DNA of 64,000 bases from Heterobilharzia americana (taxonomy: Eukaryota; Platyhelminthes; Trematoda; Strigeidida; Schistosomatidae): contig OX104127.1 in NCBI GenBank assembly GCA_944470555.2, positions 142,804,786-142,868,785 of the forward strand, written 5' to 3'. The notes beneath the pieces were generated by a model. The model ran no database searches and was not told the DNA's origin. It saw only the letters and a list, made by a program, of their open reading frames with translations. This document shows positions 48,455 to 61,702 of this stretch, piece after piece. The position numbers were made by a program, and so were the translations under genes. The stretch's first letter is position 1; each line of letters begins with the position of its first letter.

Positions 48455-49575
48455 GGCAATTTGCCAGGAGCGAGTGGGCCACACAGTGCCACAAACCTTT
48501 ACCAACCCCATTCAACAGCCACATGCCATGTGAGGCTACATGGAAATGATTCGCGATGGAAAGCTCAGTTATGCCTCTGAAACAAAGACAGAAGTAAGAT
48601 AAAGGTTGCTTACTGCCACCGATGATCTTCCTGATTGTGGTCAACCGAACTGGATCATGCAACAAACTGTGAGTAGCGAGAAGATGAGCACATGCCGTTC
48701 GACCGGCGAAAAAACCCTAAGAGATCTGGATTCCATCGATGATGATTTATGTCTAGCGTCACATAAACTAGATGTGCAGGTGAAAACCAGCAGGCTGGCA
48801 GAGGAGGCAGCGAAGACAGGACTTCCTTTAGGTGAACATAGGGAAGACAGGTGATGAAGATACTCAACCATCAACGGGAGAAACATGAAGGAAGTTATCT
48901 TTCGCCTTCCTTGGCAGTATGGTTTCAACTACAGGCGGTGGTGGCGCCACGGATGACGACATCGAATCAGCTAGGATAAGAAAGACAGCGAGACAAGCCT
49001 TCATTAATGCGAAAAATGTGCGGAGATCTACTACACTGCACTCCACCGCGCTCACATAAAGCGTGAACAAGATCCGGATTTTCAACACTAATGTCAGTCA
49101 AGTAAGCCAGTGCTTCTGTGTGATGGCTGAGAGACTTGCCACGTCGCGAGAAGAATTTCCAACAAAGTGTAGACTTACATCAACAGCTGCCCCCTACGCC
49201 GGATACTGAGGTCAGAAGGCCAGAAAGAAGAAGCAACAGAGAACGCTGCCTGACAATGAACGAACCAACCAAGAAGTTGTCGCCCAACAAATACGCAGAG
49301 GAAGAAAGTGGAGATGGATTGGATTGAGTATACACTGAGAGGACCATTAGGGGATATCAAGCACCAGACCAAGCGCTCGAGTTGAAGCCAAATGGGAGAC
49401 GACGACTTGGGTATCCGAAGGTGACGTGGAGGAGACTGTGTGAGTAAGAAATGAAAGCTTATTAGCAGCCGTGGAGCTAGGTTAATGAGACTGCAGAGAA
49501 GAGAGTAAGATGTCAACGTGCTACTGAAGCCCTATGTTCCGCCAGGAACATAAAAGACAGATAATAGTAGGTAGG
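48455..49575 (+). mobile_element. RTE-clade RT fragment (same family as 13485)
   Basis: Shares with the copy at 13850-14945 'gccacaaacctttaccaac', 'gatcttcctgattgtggtc', 'aagatccggattttcaacac', 'gaagccctatgttccgccag'. It ends 'aaaagacagataatag'. Every frame is interrupted; more diverged than the 13-16 kb copies. Confidence 0.75.
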
Positions 49576-49579
49576 GTGA

Positions 49580-52500
49580 TTCGCTAGTGCCAGGAATGGC
49601 TTCTATATCATCTGCAGTTTCTTCAGCTTTTCGGTCAAAATCATCAAAAGTGAATTTTTGAACTCATTTTGATCTTCTATGAAAGACAAACTGGTAACAG
49701 CGCACATGTTTATGTGAAGATGCTGGACCTAGGATGTTAGGAACGGATGTATCCTGACAGTTCTGATACACAGTGATGTGAATGATGAAAGAAGGTTGTA
49801 TTTCACTGAAACATAGCACTCGCCCGCATGGTGGAAGCTAAACTGGGTGGTTGCGTGGAATGTACTAGTAAAACATTTGTCGCAGAAGCAGCTTCATGTG
49901 CAGTTATTTGAAGGGAATTGGCGGGTAGATGGATCTGTTTTTAAGCTGTCCAGAAAACAGAAAGACGCGGGGGCCAAACCAGTTGGATGCTTCTTTCGAC
50001 AATGCCCAGGTAAGTTTGATATTTCTTGGATCGAAATGGGGCTTGAAGTCTTCCCGTCAAATTGATGTTTTTTATTTGGAGTATCATTAAGCATCCGCAT
50101 GGTTACTGAAATAAGAAGAGTAAATGGTTTCGGGTATCTCTGGTTCATCTAGTGTGACGGTCGACAGCAGCGCAGATCTATTAAATAGAGATCAGGCGTT
50201 GTGATGTATAAAAATATATATTGGAAGAGTTGCTGTCGAATGGTGGTAGATGGTATGTATACTACAGCAAAGTTTAGTATTTAATGCTATAACGTTATTC
50301 AGGAAGCACGTTCGCCACGTAACAACCAGTTAGGCTATTCATTGAAGGAATATTTTTGAACTCAAACGTTTGAAGACCGTCGACAAACCGTTCAGTCGAT
50401 TGTGAAGATATCCGAGAAATAGTGAAGCAGGAGCCTTTTTCAACAATTCCTGATATTACAGACCAAGCAGTTTTAGCGCACTGCTACTTCTAAATCGAAG
50501 CGGAACTTGAGATGTTCTCATCAGTTTATTGGAAAGAAGAAAAGTAAAAGCATGAGCGTCGTCGGAAGGAGATTATACTGAGCGAGATAACTTGGAGAAG
50601 GGAAAGGTTCACATTCCTTCGGACCTGTTCGAACTACAGGTGTGCCCAATAGTGATAATAATCCCTTCGTTTCAAACAGCGTGTGTGATGCAGTATGGAA
50701 TTCTAAGCCTAATACTTAAACACCCCGGTCTATGCATGTAGCGAAATAGATACATCCTTGCCTATATTTCCTTCGTGGTTTTAGTTCATCATTGATTGTA
50801 AAGGGGTTGGAGTCTGTTACTCCACCAGGCGGTAAACCGTGAATGAGATGTATATGAGTGATATATACATATATATTTACATTTGGGGACTCCTAGTGCT
50901 TGTTAGTCTGCATATAGCCTTACCTTCATCCGAAAGACTCCGGATACTGCAGTTGCCGAAGACGTGTTATGGTTATAGAGTTATCTAATACTCACTGCAG
51001 ATCTGTGTTACATAGCAGTGCAACGGGAATAGAGAAATCACTTCCCACGTCAAGGATTCTTCTGTGGAAACCATCAATCTCAGCTACAGCACGGGCAGCG
51101 AATTCGTCTCTGAATTTGTCGAGTGTGTGACTGCGAGTTGACCCCATATTACACATTTAACGAATGTACTTGCCACTAGGTCCTGCGGAAGACACCACCG
51201 AAGAGCTGGGGAAAATTTCAGAAACCACTAACTAGGTTCAACGTTGGCAGTGTTTGAAAATGTAGTTGGCTACGAAACTCAGGTAGGCAATTAGGAAGTG
51301 CAACGAACCTGCAAGAGTAGATTTTTTAGTGCATTAAAAACATATGTCCACATGGATAACAACACGCTGTGAATATTCTGCAAGCTCATCCGCATGGATG
51401 AAGACTTGCTGCGCCAAAAGGTCACCTTCCATGAAGAAACTTTAGTTTCAGGTTTCATATGTTATGCAAGTATTTCTTCTCACCTTTAAATCTTGCAGAA
51501 CTTTGCGATTTGCAAAAGTTGTAAGGAGAACAAGTGGGGTAATTGGGCGTTTTAGTCGCTACGGCGGCTACTGTATTCTTTCTGGAGCAATTTCGCGGAT
51601 TCTAGCTGTTTGCCTCTGGTATACTCTTGTGCGAAGCATCTAGTCCACGTGGATTTCTCTGACTGTGCGTGCTTTCAGTCGAATTGTTGGAAATGCTCAC
51701 AGAGTAAGCAAATACTTACTGAACACTGCAAACCATATACCTTTTTGCTTATTCATTATTGGGTGACACATTCACCCACGCTCTTGTTATGTCTACAGAT
51801 GGTTCAGTCACACCGGTGCAATTTGAAAAACTGCAAAGACGCAGGTATTGCTTCCCAGCCTATTCGCATGACACTAAATGACATAAAAGTACCTTGACTA
51901 TTGCATTCTTGGTCTAAAATGTTTGCCATCATGTCCTTACGACCCACCTGTTACACAAGACATGACATACATGGAGCTTACAAAGCACGCTATTCGCTTG
52001 CCTGTGTGTAACTCACATGGCTGGTATTTCAGCCCACGTACCATCCGTAACCAAAGTCTGCATCTTGCCTGCCCGCGCCACCACCACCATCGGAAACAAT
52101 CTAGTGCATGTAGACACACTGAAATGTCTATCACCGAAATTGTTGGTGATGGATAGCTGAAACAGTTTGTATCTACTTTATAAGCATTGTACCGACACAT
52201 TACCCTCCTCTGCTGCTACTGTACTTCCGGATGTTCCTGAAACATCTCCTATTGCTCATTTTCAGAAAGGAAGTCCTTAACAAGACCTGGAAGGTTCCCC
52301 TTTTCGAAAATTCCTTCGGCTTACCATTGTTCCCCAAAATTTAAGTGTTCGAGGTCGTATCCCACCGTCTGAACAAAGTTGCATACAAAACTGAGGAACC
52401 TTTTTTTCGTATTTCTGACATATTTTTCCGCGATGACTTTATTAAATTGTCCCCTGACACGTACTAACCCTTCGGGTCAAATGTCATATTCACTCACGCT

Positions 52501-55075
52501 CATTGCAAAATGAAACATTGATGGACAGTTTCGAAATTTTAACCTTGGACTGTTCTCATAAACAGGAGGGATTACGGTTTCTTAACCAGTCCTGTGCGGT
52601 GGGGTTTACAGTTCACTTCGAAAGTACAATAAATACCACCAAGTTCCACTTAAAGTGACTGTCACCTACTTCTTATCTTTCCACATGAACATAATGAGTA
52701 TGGTTAACTTGTGTTTGTCTTAAAGTGTGACCAGCACACACCTTCTACAGCTCATGAACTGGACCCTCCAACTCTTTCCAGCTGAGGAATGACCTTGGCA
52801 GAACCACTACTCGGAAAATCTCAGGTCTACAGGGATTGTAGCGGTGCTGGAAGCTTCAGATCTGGTACGATGCAAAGTGATGTTACGTAGCTCATTATCC
52901 TTCATTGAACGGCAGAAACCCATCGTTTCAAAGCCAGTTTTAGCCAAAATGATACGTGGTATTTAGCGCACCAGACAAATACCTACTTCCAGTCATCAAC
53001 ACACCTACAGTGGAAAACACATGAGTCATCTGCCTGCACCGTAACGTCGGCAGTTAGACCCACCCACTCTTCATATTGTCGCAGGTAACACCTATTTTTC
53101 ACAAATACTTTTCTCTTCTCCTTTCCTATTCCCCATTCGACCTATTTCTAGAGACGCTTTTTAAATAACGCCTAACTGTTGCTTGAAGGTACCTACAAAA
53201 CGGACTGCAAAAAGTTAATCGATCTCTTCAGCGTCTCGTTCCGATTGCAGAAAAAGCTATGGTTTTCGAAGAAATGCCATGAAGGGGGCAATCAGTACCT
53301 TCAAGGCTTTAAGTAGGTAAGATATAAGGGCTTCCATGACCACTGAAGGAGTATAATCGAACAAAAAGAACCCATCCTCACGACCTAGAAGAGAAAGCTC
53401 AAAGACTGCAAGTTTCCTCTACTCGCACCACTGACGTTAGGTGTTTATAAAGGGGTAGATAATGATAAGCACTGCATTCTAAGCACTAAAATCTTGTATT
53501 TATTGTATCATAATACCAAGACTGAAGCGTAGTGCCTACAATACCCACCTGAAGGCAACTAAGTATGCACTAAAAGTTTCCACTCTTTACTTGCTAACAG
53601 ACTGACAACCACAGGAATTAGTGATTCATGATTTCTCGACTTGGAAACCAGTTAAGAGAAAGCTTCTATCCCTTCAATAACTATTTGAACCACTTCTGCC
53701 CGCCTCTAGTTCTATCGCTCAAGGTCGATTGTGAAGAAATGCGTGCCACATTCGCTTGAGGATAGCGTGTGGACTAACGCCTAATTTCTGGTTTTGATTT
53801 TCAGACAACATCATCGCTACCGACTGTTGATCATCTTTTATTATTAAGTGTAAGTATATGTTATATGCTCGCTGAGTCGTCGTAGTCACCTATAAACTCA
53901 CTGTTTCTCACACACCTCAGAAACAACTTACTTGGGCTCACTTTGGGACTTTTGACACTTTCGGGGAAAAGGTTTGAAACATTCGGGGGATTTCGTGCGT
54001 CGCTACAAATGCACCCGAAGTAAAATTTTAGGGTTTTTGCCCGAAAGTTACAAAGTGCGCCCGGAGTAAGTGCTGGCTGGGCTGTAGGCTAGATAGAGAT
54101 CTAACAACAGCTGGTTGTTGCATATCCACAAGAAGGTTTTTCGATAATAGTAAAGATAAAATCGCAAAACAGTCAAACTGAGTGGTCATTTGACAGTATA
54201 TGCCGACTCTCTTTGTCCCTAAATTGACCGTTTAAATGAATCAGGAGTAAGCAGCTTACACTGGGCTACTACTTAATAATGAAAAACGTAGCACTGAAGC
54301 ACACCCCGACCTTAATTCTAACCACCGAATACCAACATTCGAATTAAAAAAGTTGGCAGTTCCCATTAACTCGCGAAACAAATAAATTAACCAGTAGGTT
54401 CTCTTTTCAGTATCGACTCTGAAAAAAACAACCCAATAGCTGGTTATTCCCGTTTGAGAACCTGATTTTAGACTAATATACCTAGGAAAGCGAAAAAGGA
54501 GACTCCATACCTAACTCTTGAACTGTGATGGTCAGCTTTTGGTTACGAACCTTCAATTCCTCAGTCGAGACCAGAACCCTCGAGCTGTCGAAAGGATATT
54601 TGTTTTTGACATAGAAAGACTTAAGAACTAAGTGGATTTTGCATCATTTCACTTGTTGCATTTATCACAAAAGTTTTTCGCACATCTGCATACTGGAAGG
54701 TAGCGAACATCCCATTCACTTCTAATTGATGGTCTCTAGGTCACTAAAGTCTGTCCGGGGTGGTAGAATTCTTAGGTTCTAGCGCTTTTATCAGCTCTGT
54801 CTGCATTTTGATGTCAACAAATATGTTAAGTTTTCGTTGTAAATGGTGATTAGACTTCACTTAGACTTTGGTTTTTGGTGACTTCCTGAAATACGAGCTT
54901 TTCGAAAAGCGTAAAAGTGGTTATATGTTTTGCTTGCTTTCAAATACATATACTGATGCTTCATTCTAAGTTCATGTCTCTTTGTAATCTCTGCTTACAC
55001 ATCCATTGACTGCATTTCGGATAAAGTGAAGCATGAGTTCTACTAAAGACTATCTACCCTTTTCTGAAAGCCAAA
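49580..55075. other. Old unassigned DNA
   Basis: About 5.5 kb with no exon, RNA gene or element that can be named. Several open frames of 70-100 codons (for example 51610-51897 and 51923-52156) lack family motifs and splice signals. Its low-coordinate end follows the RTE fragment and its high-coordinate end leads into another. Confidence 0.3.
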
Positions 55076-55079
55076 CTTT

Positions 55080-57775
55080 TAGATGTGGTTGTTGTTGTTG
55101 CAGGTGATTTCGATGCACAAGTCTAAGCCAGGCAGAGAAGCATTTAGGTGGAAACTTCGGAATCCCGAATAAATGAACAGATAACGGTGATCGCCTACTA
55201 CAACTGTGCTCAAATAACCGTTTATTTCTAGCGAGCACAAACTTCAGATATAAAAAAGACATTGTCTGACGTGGTGTTCACCGAGCTCAACTCAGCGATG
55301 GTCACAGATAGACCACATTCCTATCAGTTACCGCTGAAAAGAGTTGGCGGAAGACTGCCGCTCCTTCTGGAGCACGTGTTTGTATAGCGACCATGCATTG
55401 ATTCGAGCACGTATGTCTACATCTCAGTGGACGTAGAAAAACTTTAGCAACGAGACCACTACGACCGCAGCTCAACAATGAGAGCATTAAGGCCGCTTTC
55501 AGTGAGAAGCTAGCTTGGTAGTTATCGGAACGGAACACTATTACTGATCCAGAAGTTTGGTGCCATCTCCAGTCTGCTGTAAAAACAGCCTTGAAGACCG
55601 TAGCTGAGTCTCAATAGTAGTTATAAAGAGCCAATGGATACCAGCAGCTTCTGAACTAATGGCTGCACACGAAGACATCCACGCAGGCTTTAAGTACAGT
55701 GAAGAGCTAGCGCAACTTAAAAGTAGATTGAGAAAAAGTCTACGCAACGACCACGAACAGTGGTGGGCAACGAAGACTAAAGAGGTGGAAAAGGCAGCCG
55801 CGATTGGTAACAGTAGATAGTCATTTCGACTTATTAAGGAAACTGGGGAGTAAAGGTCATCAGTGATTAGTGAGACTATAGTGGAGAAGGACGGGTCTGT
55901 GATTCACTCTCAGGGGAGACTGGAACTATGGATAGAACACTGACGAACAGTTTAACTGGTGTCCAGCCACCATTTCGTTGCCCGCTATCTAGTCGGATCC
56001 TGAATGATACATTAAGATAGGCCCATCAGTACATGCAGAAGTCGAGAAAGCTGTAGGTAACTTGAAACGAGGAAGGGCAGCAGGATCAAATGGACTAACT
56101 CATGAGGTACACAAAGTTGGTGGTAGAGTGCTCTTAGTCAGGTTAACGGGAGTGTTAACTAGTATATGGGAATCAAATACAATCCCTTCTGACTGGTCTA
56201 AATCACTGATTATTCCAGTCTTCAAGAAAGGCGAGTAGTTCTCTTGTGATAACCACAGAGAAATCAACCCGATGAAGATAGTATCTAAAATTCTAGGTTT
56301 TATAGTTCTTCAATGCCTGAGTGGAGCTCGGAAACAGCAAGCCCAAGAAAACCAGGCAGGCTTTAGACCCGACCGCTGGTGTGTCGACTAAATATTTACA
56401 CTGCTCCAAGTTCTGGAACGCTTGCCGACGCCCGATACTAGATGTATTTCTCTACCTGAAGGTGGCATTCGACTCCCTCAATCGAGAAGTCTTATTGCAG
56501 TATCTCATTGAAGCGGGTACAAAGTACATGACCCCCTTGAAGCCTATTTACTCAAACACCTGTTGGCGTGCTGCAGCCTATGGTGAGATATTGGGTAAGT
56601 TGTGTACGTTAAAGACACTCAATTTCTCCATTTTTATTCAATTTTATCATAGATATTCTTATGGAGGTCTCCCTCTCGTCTTCTGACCACACAGGAAAAT
56701 TTTAGGTAGACTTAGAATACGCAGATGACAGAATCGTGTGAGGCGAACACTCTGATAAGATGAAGAGTATTATGTACACCTTGAAGAGGCAGTTTAAGAA
56801 TGTTTGGGATGCGTTCCTCGCCACCCAAATCCAAATCGTTGATCCACGACTGGTCTACAACGGTACCCCAACTAACAATAGACAGTGGAGAGGTTGAGCA
56901 CGTTGAACACTTCACTTAGCTGAGAAGTCAGACCAACCTTGGTGCACTGGTCACTGGTCAGTGACCCATGAAATCTCTGCACGAATACAAAAGGTTCGGC
57001 TGGCTTTTGCCAACTTAAACCATCTGTGGCACCACCACGATATACGATGGTCTATTAAGGATCGAATGTACTATCCTACAATCCACTATCTTCTACTCTG
57101 TGGCTGTGAGACATGGCCATTAAAGGTGGAGGGCATGAGAAGGCTTCAGGTATTTGGTCACCACTACCTTCATAGCATAGGCCGTATTTCGTGGTTTCAC
57201 TACGTGAGTAACACAGAAGTTAGGTGTAGAGTTTCATGTAGAATAGGTAAATCAATTGACGAGTTTATGAACCTTCATCGACTGAGATCGGTGGGAAACC
57301 TGTTACGTATACCTAGTCACCGATTGCCCTGTCACACAATGTTGGCCGAAGTAGGTCCAGGCTGGGAAAACATGGCATCAATGTATGAAGTGTTTGACTG
57401 TTGGTTTGAGCCATGTAAGTGGATGCACACTAGCCGGTTAGGGTCAATGGGACAAGAGAAACCAGTGGTTTGAGACGGTGGGTGATAGATATGGCTGAGA
57501 ACCGATGTCAGTGGCGCAGATGTATATACACATTACCGTCACATTAACCACTATGCTTACTCTCATAATCTTCTCATTCTTCCTTCTTCTCTCTTACTAT
57601 TTTTTACTCCTACTTCCTTTAAACGACTTTTCTTTCCTCCTTCATCTTCCATTTTATTGCCTTGTTACTTGATGTGGTGATATGAGATGAGGAGTGGCAA
57701 CTTGGACTGTTACGCAGTAGTGCTTGATTCTATATTTTTCTTGATGGTTGGTGATGAGGCTGACGATACCACCAA
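55080..57775 (+). mobile_element. RTE-clade retrotransposon (second family), 5' truncated
   Basis: Endonuclease remnant VVVVAGDFDAQV (55088-55123; GDFNAQV in the family). RT follows: LDVFLYLKVAFDSLNREVLL (56435-56495, YLKVAFDS for the usual DLKAAFDS), a former RQGCPLSP region lost near 56600-56690, and DLEYADDRIV (YADD intact) at 56710. Then comes a well-kept C-terminal part: EISARIQKVRLAFANLNHLW, LLLCGCETWPLKVEGMRRLQ, EVRCRVSCRIGKSIDEFMNL, MLAEVGPGWENM (56961-57440). A pyrimidine-rich 3' UTR and a degenerate (GAT)n end follow. Frame breaks are common up to 56320 and fewer after. Confidence 0.8.
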
Positions 57776-58290
57776 GCTCAGAAGACCTTTCTATCAGGGG
57801 AAGATTTCGAGAGAACAAGCGTTCCACTAACATAGCTCTTTGAGTCATTATGATATGCAACCCCGACCACCATGTCAAGGTAGCAGCTATCCATTGGGTG
57901 ATCACCTATAAAAGAAGACCTAAGGTTTGCTGTCTGTGCTTGTGTAATATGGTGGTACTATAGTATTTGGTGTCTAGGGTACTTCCGCGTTTTAGTTAAC
58001 ACCAACTCACCTACTACAAGCCCAATCGTCTTTGGTTATCCACAGGTAAATTGTCTTCATAAAATGGGTGCAAACGAAATGCTAGCGCAGACAGTAACGT
58101 TCATTTAAGTCAAGAATTTACCAACAAACAAATTTGTCAGTTTTGAGTGTTGGATACGTGATCTTTATACGATAGCAGGATGTCGCTTGCTGGTTGCTAT
58201 TAACTTTTTAACCCAATCGATTTTGGCAGAATAACAATAATAGCCTATACATATGTTTATGTTTGGTTTTGGTTTCCAGCACTTATGATT
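57776..58290. other. Unassigned DNA
   Basis: Nothing recognised. Confidence 0.35.
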
Positions 58291-58294
58291 ATTT

Positions 58295-58915
58295 TCAGCA
58301 TTGACTTAAATGTAGCTGCTTCTTTGTTGCGTTATTTATGTCGATGATTTTTCTATACTCATTAAGGTGGCACAGGATTGTGATAACCCTTAAGATTATC
58401 ACCTTAAAACCCGGTAATATGTAAAAGGATTTATTTATTTTCCTAATATCGGAACAAATATTCTTGATCACAGAAAAAGACCAAAAATGATTGCAACAAT
58501 GGAAAAATTTTCTTTTCGACAAAATTATTCTTTCGGTTGTACATTCGTAAATATATAGTAAAAACGATAATACTTTCAGACGCATAACGACGGTTTGAAT
58601 TTTTGAATTGCTAATGCTTCAGCTATGCACACATGTCTTAACCCTACGTCTTTCAAATGGCTTGGTCGCACTTTGTACAAAGTTTTGTTGAACTTAAGAA
58701 AAAAAGCCAAATGTCGTGAGTTTATTATATATTTTGTTACACAGCTAAAGATGCATTTCCGTTCTTTTCTTGTCTGCCACGTTGGGTAGTACTGGCGAGT
58801 GCGTTGCATAAGCTGGCATATGACACGGTTGATGTACTCACCTCCGCAGAAGCAAGTAAAGTCGTACGACCCAATGCCTCCAGCTTATCCTTCGCGTACT
58901 GACTAATGAGTTTCT
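58295..58915 (-). mobile_element. PLE GIY-YIG 3' end
   Basis: On the - strand: FTCFCGGEYINRVICQLMQR (58850-58790; YIG replaced by YIN), TRQYYPTWQ, SCVTKYIINSRHLAF, FNKTLYKVRPSHLKDVGLRH, VCIAEALAIQKFKPSLCV. Then comes 'gaaaagaaaatttttcc' (58522-58506), which matches the sequence after the nuclease in the PLE at 6545. The nuclease start is damaged; the end is clean. Confidence 0.75.
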
Positions 58916-60555
58916 AACAGGGGAATTTTATCTCTTTTTCAACTGTATAAAACTTTAAAACTTATCAATAAGACGCTTAACTATCATAAATCGAAAGTTA
59001 GATTAAACATTAAAATTTACCAGTTACGATTTTGTTCAAAATCTCATTCTTCTACTTTTCTAGAACCTTGTTATCAGTCACATTTCTGGAATTCTCACAG
59101 TTCATAACAATTATACAATACGCATATATTCAGATTATATTCTCTGAAGAAAAATGGATGAAGCTTTGATAATTCAAGATCTAACCGGTAGGTTTGATAT
59201 GTTGTCTCTTATTAAGCTTACATCTTTTTAAGTTACCACCTAAACTGTTTCAGTTCACTTTATCTGGTTGGTAATCTTTTGCACTACATGACAAAATAAA
59301 CCTACGCCAATTAGTTGTTTTTATTCTGACAGTTATACGCAACATAATGACGAACCTGACGACTTTTTGATTGATATACTCAGAATTAACCTTTTTTTTA
59401 TCTCATCTATAGTGAATACTTAATAAGCTGGACAAGTAGCTTATGACCTTCTACCCGGACCTATAGGCGTTTAGTGAATTACATTTATTATTTGAAGTAG
59501 TCGCACATATATTAATCTTTATTGCTTTATCATATTGTCATGTGTCACTATTGCACTATTCCATATTAGATTTGTCTATTTGATAGAGCACAGAGTGTTA
59601 TAATATTGTAACAATCGTACCAGTCTAATCACATTTGATTTTTATAGTCCTATCACCCGATATTCTCTGTTTTTAGGGATGGTAGAATTTTCCACATCTC
59701 TTGTACACAGGTGTTACGCCGTTCCCTTTTTTATGTGTGTTGAATGTTGATTCGGTGAAGAAGAATTGAGTACTCAGTCTCTCTCTCTCCCTCTCCACCT
59801 GTGTTGAACTTAAGTACATTTGTTTTATCATACCCTATCCTATGGTTGTGTGTTATTGCATGCATTGCCATAACCGACTTCTCTTCTAGATTGTTAATTC
59901 TATTGGGGTCTGTCATTCTATATTTAACTAAATTCCTATGTTCCTATCGTCTAACTGATCCCTATCGGCTAGTGTGACCTATATACTTTACCTGATTGTC
60001 ATCGCATGAAATTCTGTTTTGCTCAATTGGTTCGATCGAATCCTTAAGGCCGATAAAGCTTATCCCTTAGTGTGTTTGTAGATTTAAATGCCACTCCAGC
60101 TTTGTTGAGAATTCCACGTAAAGTTTTTGATGTACCTTCCTTACAGGGTAACACAATCGAGGCTGTGAACTCCTTCCTTTCTACTCGTGTCACCCTCATT
60201 ATTCGTATTCGCATTAATGTCGTTGTTTCCTTTCATATGTGTTCGTATGAATCTCTTAACAAACTATGGAGGATAATCATTAACTATTAGCTCTTTTTTT
60301 ACGTATTTCAGTTCCCTGTTTAGGTCTTTGCACTGACTAGTCAATTTTGTAGCTCTATCATTTAGACATTTGACTAAACTTGCCTTAACTGACATTGAAT
60401 GAGATGACTTCAAGTCGTCTAGTCGATTTATTGCAGACAGTAGTTTCTAAACTACCATGTGTTCTTCGTTCTACTCTCTAACACTTACCACCAAAGACAA
60501 AGAATATGAGATGATAGGACTATAAAAATCAGATGTCGAAGGCTGTGTGATGACA
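58916..60555. other. Unassigned DNA upstream of RRP7
   Basis: No exon or element could be supported. It must include the promoter of the RRP7-like gene if that gene starts near 60585. A pyrimidine-rich tract lies at 59778-59800. Confidence 0.35.
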
Positions 60556-60559
60556 TTGA

Positions 60560-60630
60560 TTGATATGGTTACGAGTAATAATCTATGCTGGAGACGTCAT
60601 CAAGTAAGTAATACTGTATTATTGTATCCT
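60560..60630 (+). repeat. Short dispersed repeat overlapping candidate RRP7 exon 1
   Basis: 'gatatggttacgagtaataa' and 'catcaagtaagtaatactgt' parallel 11343-11397 and 8638-8700. The candidate start codon and 5' splice site of the RRP7-like gene fall in this copy. Confidence 0.45.
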
Positions 60631-61331
60631 GTATCAGATGAAGTTACATTCTACCCATGTACAGAAGCCATTTCTTACCAATTCTTTACATACTTTGTTT
60701 ACATCAGTGTTTCTCTATGCTACCTTTTCTTTTTTTGTTTCTTGTTCATAATTACAGTTATCCCTGTAAATCTTAGACAAGGTCTGACTCATTACATGTA
60801 TGCCAAGAAATTAAAGAAGAAATCTATTCTCATTTATAATGTCCACCCTTTAATGGATGCGGTAAAATTGATGTATAACTCATTATAAACCAACTTTACA
60901 GAAGTCTCTGTTCAATTTTTTTAAATTATTCGGTGAAGTAACTAGTCTACGTTATTCTCCGGTAAGTATTCTGATTACATAACGTCTTAGTAAAGAGAAA
61001 AATATTAGCCTGAAGCTCAAGCTCTTTTCGAATATGATAAATTAGAGTGTATAGAAAATATTTTATCAACTCCAATGAATAAAATTTATCAATTCCAATT
61101 GACAAGTATTGATATTCCTGGTATGTATTACAATTTCGTAATAAATTAATATATTTTTATTATCATACAGAAAGTTATTTAAATCGAAATCCTGAATGGA
61201 TAATAGACTATCAGAAGGCAAAAAATGATTCCGAGATGATTTTACAAAATTATTTCAAGAAGCGTATAGAACTTAGTAAAACACCAGATAAGGATGGTTG
61301 GATTACTGTTAACAAGGGAACACGTTTGTGA
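60585..61331 (+). CDS. RRP7A: RRP7-like ribosomal RNA-processing protein
   Basis: Exons 60758-60861, 60902-60961, 61009-61120 and 61171-61331 (stop), with introns of 40, 47 and 50 bp, all GT-AG and in phase. A 19-nt first exon 60585-60603 (ATG, donor gtaagt) fits the phase but is less certain. Reading: IIPVNLRQGLTHYMYAKK, SILIYNVHPLMDAKSLFNFF, KLFGEVTSLRYS, SYLNRNPEWIIDYQKAKND, DKDGWITVNKG. These follow RRP7A in order: an 'IPI' start with an H-L-V block, an RRM-like 'LFVLNVPPY', a 'SGIHKWISDYADS' block and 'DEEGWVKVTRRG'. RRP7 acts in the nucleolus in small-subunit rRNA processing. The protein, 151 aa here, stops just after the GW-V motif. The family's conserved basic C-terminal region (about 70 residues) is absent, or encoded by a later exon not seen. 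Confidence 0.82.
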
Positions 61332-61497
61332 TATAAGGATTTACTGATTCTTTTCCCTTAGATAAACTTTATATTGTATATAATTCGGAATAAAATTCAT
61401 TTATATTTTACTCGACATCTCGTTGTGTTGTAAATTAGGAGGTATGAAGGGACTTTATAAAGTTGATTTCGACTGAGAGAGTTGAGGCTGTAGACTT

Positions 61498-61534
<37 letters not shown>

Positions 61535-61700
61535 AAATGAAAGAATTGGATTGAAGAAAACTTTAGAGTTCAGGCATACTTTTTTTCAGAATTACTACTG
61601 TGTTATTAGTATAAAGAATACAAAAGTATTACTATTTGTTGATATGTTTGTAGTTCTTTGTTGTTTTACTAGATTGAATTGTTCCAGGTGTCTATTTTGC
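61332..61700. other. 3' flank of RRP7 with (TA)n
   Basis: Probable 3' UTR; AATAAA-like 'gaataaaattc' at 61390. An (AT)n microsatellite lies at 61499-61530. An open frame starting in the TA tract is not considered a gene. Confidence 0.5.
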
Positions 61701-61702
61701 TT

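Noticed and set aside
60547..60888. 113-codon open frame on the + strand as a single exon
   Set aside because: It fuses an intron (60604-60757) to RRP7 exon 2 and then runs into the 40-bp intron; the spliced reading matches the family better.
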